Position numbers and translations under genes: made by a program
The notes under the pieces: generated by a model
Told to the model about the DNA's origin: nothing
The model's database searches: none
What the model saw: only the letters and a program-made list of their open reading frames with translations
Assembly: GCA_036273915.1 (NCBI GenBank)
Contig: DASUGR010000267.1
Location: forward strand, 1-32,683
Length of the DNA: 32,683 bases
Source: PLA2 sp036273915
GTDB taxonomy: Bacteria; Planctomycetota; PLA2
Reading direction: 5' to 3'
Shown: positions 29,976 to 32,683 of the stretch, piece by piece
How the letters are laid out: each line of letters starts with the position of its first letter
How positions within the stretch are numbered: position 1 is the first letter of the stretch

Positions 29976-29982
29976 GGATGTC

Positions 29983-32172
29983 ATGAGGTACTGCGGCACC
30001 GTCCTCCTTCTCCTCGCGCTCGCCTCGGGTGAAGCGCTGGCCCAAGGCATCGTCCTCGAGCGGCTCGTGCCCGACACGACGCCGCCGCCGCCGGTCGAGC
30101 GGCGCGAGCCGTGGGCGGTGGAGCTCATCGAGCACCGCGTCAAGGCGACCATCGAGGACCAGGCCGCGGTCTTCGAGATCACGCAGGTGTTCAGGAACCC
30201 GAACGCGTGGCCGGGCGAGGGCATCTACCTCTTCCCGTTGCCTGAGGGCGCGTCGGTCTCGCGTTTCACGATGAGCATGGGCGGCAAGGACGTGCCGGGC
30301 GAGATCCTCGACGCGAACCGCGCGCGGGACATCTACCTCTCGATCGTGCAGCGGCGGAAGGACCCGGGACTTCTCGAGTACGCGGGGCGCGGGCTCATCC
30401 GCGCGCGGCTCTTCCCGATTCCCGCGCGCGGCGACACGACGGTCACGCTGCGCTACGAACAGCTGCTCCCTTCGGTCGGCGGGCTCGTGGAGCTCTGTTA
30501 CCCGCTCCGCGCCGACGCGTTCGGCGGCGGCGTGGCGCGCGTGTCGGGTTCGATCGACGTGCGCGCGGACGCCGGCGTCGGCACCGTCTTCAGCCCGTCG
30601 CACGCGCTCGACGTCGTGCGCCAGGGCGACGGCCGGGTCGTCGCGAGCTTCGAGGAGAGGGCCTCGCGGTGCGACCGCGACCTGCGCGTGCTCTGGGGCC
30701 TCGGCCGCGGCGACGTCGACTTCCACCTCGCGTCGACGAAGCCCGCGGGCGAGGACGGCTACTTCCTGATGCTCCTGACGCCCAACCGCGCGGCGAAGGG
30801 CGAGGCGCTCTCCAAGGACATCGTCTTCGTGCTCGACACGTCGGGCTCCATGGGGGAACACGGCGGCGAGAAGATCCGGCAGGCGAAGGCGGCGCTCGGC
30901 TACGCGCTCGGCCGCCTCGGCGCCAAGGACCGGTTCAACGTCGTCGCGTTCGCGACCGCGCCGCGGCCGTTCCGGGACGGCGTCGTCGAGGCGTCGCCCG
31001 AGAACGTGAAGGCGGCGATCGCCTTCGTGGACGGGCTCGAGGCGACGGGCGGCACCGCGATCCACGACGCGCTCGTCGCCGCGCTGAAGATCGACCGCGC
31101 CGAGGGCCGCGTGCCGATCGTCTTCTTCCTGACCGACGGCGAGGCGACGGTGGGTCCCGTGGAGACCCCCGCGATCCTCTCCGCCGTGGAGCAGGCGAAC
31201 AAGGCGGGCGCGCGCATCTTCTCCTTCGGCGTCGGCGACGACCTGAACGCGACGCTCCTGACCGACCTCGCCGCGCGCACGCGCGGCAACGCGCTCTTCG
31301 TGTCGGAGAAGGAGGGCATCGAGATCAAGGCGTCGGCGCTCTTCGACCAGGTGGCCTCGCCGGTGCTCACGGACGTGACGCTCTCCGTCGACGGCGCGGA
31401 CGTGCACGACGTGCACCCGGCGCGGCTCCAGGACCTCTTCAAGGGGCAGCAGGTGTCGGTGGTCGGGCGCTACACGAAAGCCGGCGCGTGCGCGGTGACG
31501 CTCAAGGGCAGGCTCGGCGGCGAGGAGGTCAGCACGACCTACGACGCGCGCTTCACGGACGGTCCCGAGCGCGAGTACCTGCCGAGGCTCTGGGCGATGC
31601 GCCAGGTCGGCTTCCTGCTCGGGGAGATCCGCGCGAAGGGCGAGTCGAAGGAGCTGGTCGACGAGGTGCGCCGGCTCGGCACGCGGTACGGCATCGTGAC
31701 GCCGTACACGTCGTTCCTCGTGGTCGAGGAGGAGCGGATGCTCCGCGAGCGCCCGGGGCTCGCCGGGGCGCCGCCGGCGTCCGACGGGCGGGGCCGGGAC
31801 ATCGCGATGGAGGCCTTGGACGAGGCGCGGGCGGAGGCGGACGCCGCGAAGGCCGCCTACGGCGAGCGCCAGGACGCGGGCGGCGGCGCGGTCGCGGGCG
31901 CGAAGATGGCGAAGCGACTTGCGGAGGCCGAGAGCGGCACCGGCGCGGGCGTCGGCCTGAAGACGGTCGGCGACAAGACCTTCCGCCTCGTGGACGGCGT
32001 GTGGGAGGACACGGCGATCCCGGACGTGTTCGACGGCCCGGTGGTGCGCGCGAAGTGCCTCTCCGACGAGTACCTGGATCTGCTGAAGGACACCGGGCTC
32101 GCGCGCTACCTGTCCGTGGGGACGCGCGTGCGCGTGCTGCACGGCGGCACGATCTACGAGATCGGAGAGTAG
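29983..32172 (+). CDS. Secreted VIT- and VWA-domain protein
   Basis: The protein (729 residues from ATG 29983; 732 if ATG 29974 is used) has a signal peptide (MRYCGTVLLLLALASGEALA). Residues about 43-172 are a VIT domain (VKATIEDQAAVFEITQVFRN, IYLFPLPEGASVSRF, EILDANRARDIYLSIVQRRK). Residues about 280-450 are a VWA domain with a complete metal-ion (MIDAS) site: DTSGSMG (Asp285, Ser287, Ser289), Thr358 (GGTAIHD) and Asp385 (LTDGE). The part after 600 is less typical: an Ala/Glu/Arg-rich helix and a small C-terminal domain (KTFRLVDGVWEDTAI, LSDEYLDLLKD). Such inter-alpha-trypsin-inhibitor-like proteins bind ligands outside the cytoplasm. A G-run hairpin follows the stop. Confidence 0.9.
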   Translation: MRYCGTVLLLLALASGEALAQGIVLERLVPDTTPPPPVERREPWAVELIEHRVKATIEDQAAVFEITQVFRNPNAWPGEGIYLFPLPEGASVSRFTMSMGGKDVPGEILDANRARDIYLSIVQRRKDPGLLEYAGRGLIRARLFPIPARGDTTVTLRYEQLLPSVGGLVELCYPLRADAFGGGVARVSGSIDVRADAGVGTVFSPSHALDVVRQGDGRVVASFEERASRCDRDLRVLWGLGRGDVDFHLASTKPAGEDGYFLMLLTPNRAAKGEALSKDIVFVLDTSGSMGEHGGEKIRQAKAALGYALGRLGAKDRFNVVAFATAPRPFRDGVVEASPENVKAAIAFVDGLEATGGTAIHDALVAALKIDRAEGRVPIVFFLTDGEATVGPVETPAILSAVEQANKAGARIFSFGVGDDLNATLLTDLAARTRGNALFVSEKEGIEIKASALFDQVASPVLTDVTLSVDGADVHDVHPARLQDLFKGQQVSVVGRYTKAGACAVTLKGRLGGEEVSTTYDARFTDGPEREYLPRLWAMRQVGFLLGEIRAKGESKELVDEVRRLGTRYGIVTPYTSFLVVEEERMLRERPGLAGAPPASDGRGRDIAMEALDEARAEADAAKAAYGERQDAGGGAVAGAKMAKRLAEAESGTGAGVGLKTVGDKTFRLVDGVWEDTAIPDVFDGPVVRAKCLSDEYLDLLKDTGLARYLSVGTRVRVLHGGTIYEIGE

Positions 32173-32220
32173 GGGGCTCCGGGGGCGCCCTTCGCGCGAG
32201 CCCCGCCCCCGGCCCCCCCT
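32171..32220. repeat. Inverted pair of G-run repeats after the VIT/VWA gene
   Basis: AGGGGGCTCCGGGGGCG at the start and CGCCCCCGGCCCCCCCT at the end form a long GC hairpin of about 14 bp with a CT bulge. It begins at the stop codon. There is no T-tract, but such a structure could stall polymerase or protect the mRNA 3' end. It shows two repeat copies acting as an inverted pair. Confidence 0.55.
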
Positions 32221-32230
32221 TGCTTCCCCC

Positions 32231-32236
32231 TAGAAT
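32231..32236 (+). promoter_or_regulatory. -10 hexamer TAGAAT of the right-edge HEAT gene
   Basis: TAGAAT, five of six to consensus, ends 9 nt before the GTG at 32246, the same spacing as at the TPR gene. No ribosome site is present. Confidence 0.5.
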
Positions 32237-32245
32237 GGGCCGGTC

Positions 32246-32683
32246 GTGCCGCACGCCGCGCTCCTGCTCCTTCTCGTCGCGCAGTCGCAGCCGCAGGGCG
32301 AGGAGATCGATTTCGGAACCACCACCGCGCGGCGCGTGAAGCTCCTGCGCCACGGAAACGCGGGCGTCCGGCGACAGGCCGCGGAGCTCCTCGCCCACGC
32401 GCCGCCCGACGAGGCCATCGCCGCGCTCCTCGTCGCGCTCGAGGACCCGATCCCCTTCGTCCGCGCCGCCGTCGCGGAGGCGCTCGAGGCCATGGCCGAC
32501 GAGCGGGCGGTCCCGCTGCTCGCCGCGCGCCACGAAGAGGAGCGCTCGCCGGAGGTCCTCGTCGCGCTGCTGCTCGCCATGGGCCGCTGCGGGAAGCCCT
32601 ACGTCGCGCGGCGCGTGCTGCCCTTCCTCGACAACCCGACCCGCGAGGTCCGCGCCGCCGCCGTGGTCGCGCTCGGCCGGATC
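32246..32683 (+). CDS. Secreted HEAT-repeat protein, N-terminal part only
   Basis: The frame starts with GTG at 32246 and is open to the window edge (146 codons). A short signal peptide (MPHAALLLLLVAQSQPQ) is followed by HEAT repeats: VKLLRHGNAGVRRQAAELLA, AIAALLVALEDPIPFVRAAV, AVPLLAARHEEERSPEVLVA and VRAAAVVALGRI, with about 32 residues per unit. The Pro/Asp/Val/Arg pattern (DPxxxVRxxAAxAL) is of the PBS-lyase/HEAT_2 type. It resembles the secreted HEAT protein at 7591 in plan but not in detail. The function is unknown. The TAGAAT hexamer 9 nt upstream supports the GTG start. Confidence 0.8.
   Translation, partial: MPHAALLLLLVAQSQPQGEEIDFGTTTARRVKLLRHGNAGVRRQAAELLAHAPPDEAIAALLVALEDPIPFVRAAVAEALEAMADERAVPLLAARHEEERSPEVLVALLLAMGRCGKPYVARRVLPFLDNPTREVRAAAVVALGRI

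Noticed and set aside
29644..32142. Long minus-strand frame opposite the VIT/VWA gene
   Set aside because: The coding-strand protein has complete VIT and MIDAS motifs; the antisense product is an Arg/His/Glu-rich shadow.
1..32683. CRISPR arrays, rRNA, prophage or insertion sequences
   Set aside because: No regularly spaced repeats, rRNA-like segments, transposase motifs or target-site duplications were seen on either strand.

Overview
The window is a GC-rich bacterial chromosome segment (about 70% G+C by eye, strong G/C third-position bias) made mostly of tightly packed genes. I see no transposase, integrase, phage gene, CRISPR array or rRNA. The mix of genes suggests an uncultured planctomycete-like lineage: secreted HEAT/TPR proteins, a cytoplasmic Hanks-type kinase with DLG in place of DFG, a VIT/VWA protein, CxxC-cluster proteins, PilZ proteins, an AroD-AroE fusion and a SpoVG with a zinc ribbon. 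That placement is inference; a phylogeny of enolase, RecJ or LysRS would settle it.

Layout. (1) 1-1810, minus strand: eno-ftsB, then a secreted protein cut by the window edge. (2) 1882-9834, plus strand: a run of nine genes, mostly overlapping or a few bases apart: psd, pssA, folK, panC, ispE, spoVG (zinc-ribbon form), aroDE, aroK and a secreted HEAT-repeat protein. It joins phosphatidylethanolamine, folate, pantothenate/CoA, isoprenoid and shikimate synthesis. (3) 9831-14818: a PAP2-type membrane enzyme, a tRNA with CAU anticodon, a PilZ protein, an M29 aminopeptidase, a membrane-anchored protein of unknown function and a small secreted coiled-coil protein. (4) 14854-16911: class II lysyl-tRNA synthetase fused to a C-terminal HD phosphohydrolase-like domain. 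(5) 16992-22816: a lipoprotein, DNA polymerase IV, a secreted CAP-domain protein, a second PilZ protein and RecJ. (6) 22876-25793: a pentapeptide-repeat protein joined to a putative BtrH/C39-like domain, and a secreted SH3-like protein. (7) 26070-32683: a Ser/Thr kinase, a TPR protein with a C-terminal membrane anchor, two CxxC-cluster proteins, a VIT/VWA protein and the start of another secreted HEAT protein.

Two DNA-level patterns run through the window. First, about a dozen genes have a TAnnnT-like hexamer ending only 6-10 nt before the start codon. This places the transcription start at or next to the start codon, so these mRNAs are probably leaderless; the pattern also helps choose starts (recJ, the PAP2 gene, possibly dinB, the VIT/VWA gene). 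A smaller group (eno, the first PilZ, the coiled-coil gene, the second CxxC gene) has ordinary Shine-Dalgarno sites. Second, a short G-run motif (two runs of five or more G around TCC, CTCC, CGC, CC or CTTC) recurs about twenty times on both strands, inside genes in several reading frames and between genes. One 17-base form occurs three times exactly.

The most interesting single gene is the LysRS-HD fusion. LysRS enzymes make Ap4A, and some HD-domain enzymes (YqeK family) destroy it, so one chain might both make and remove this nucleotide; this is a hypothesis.
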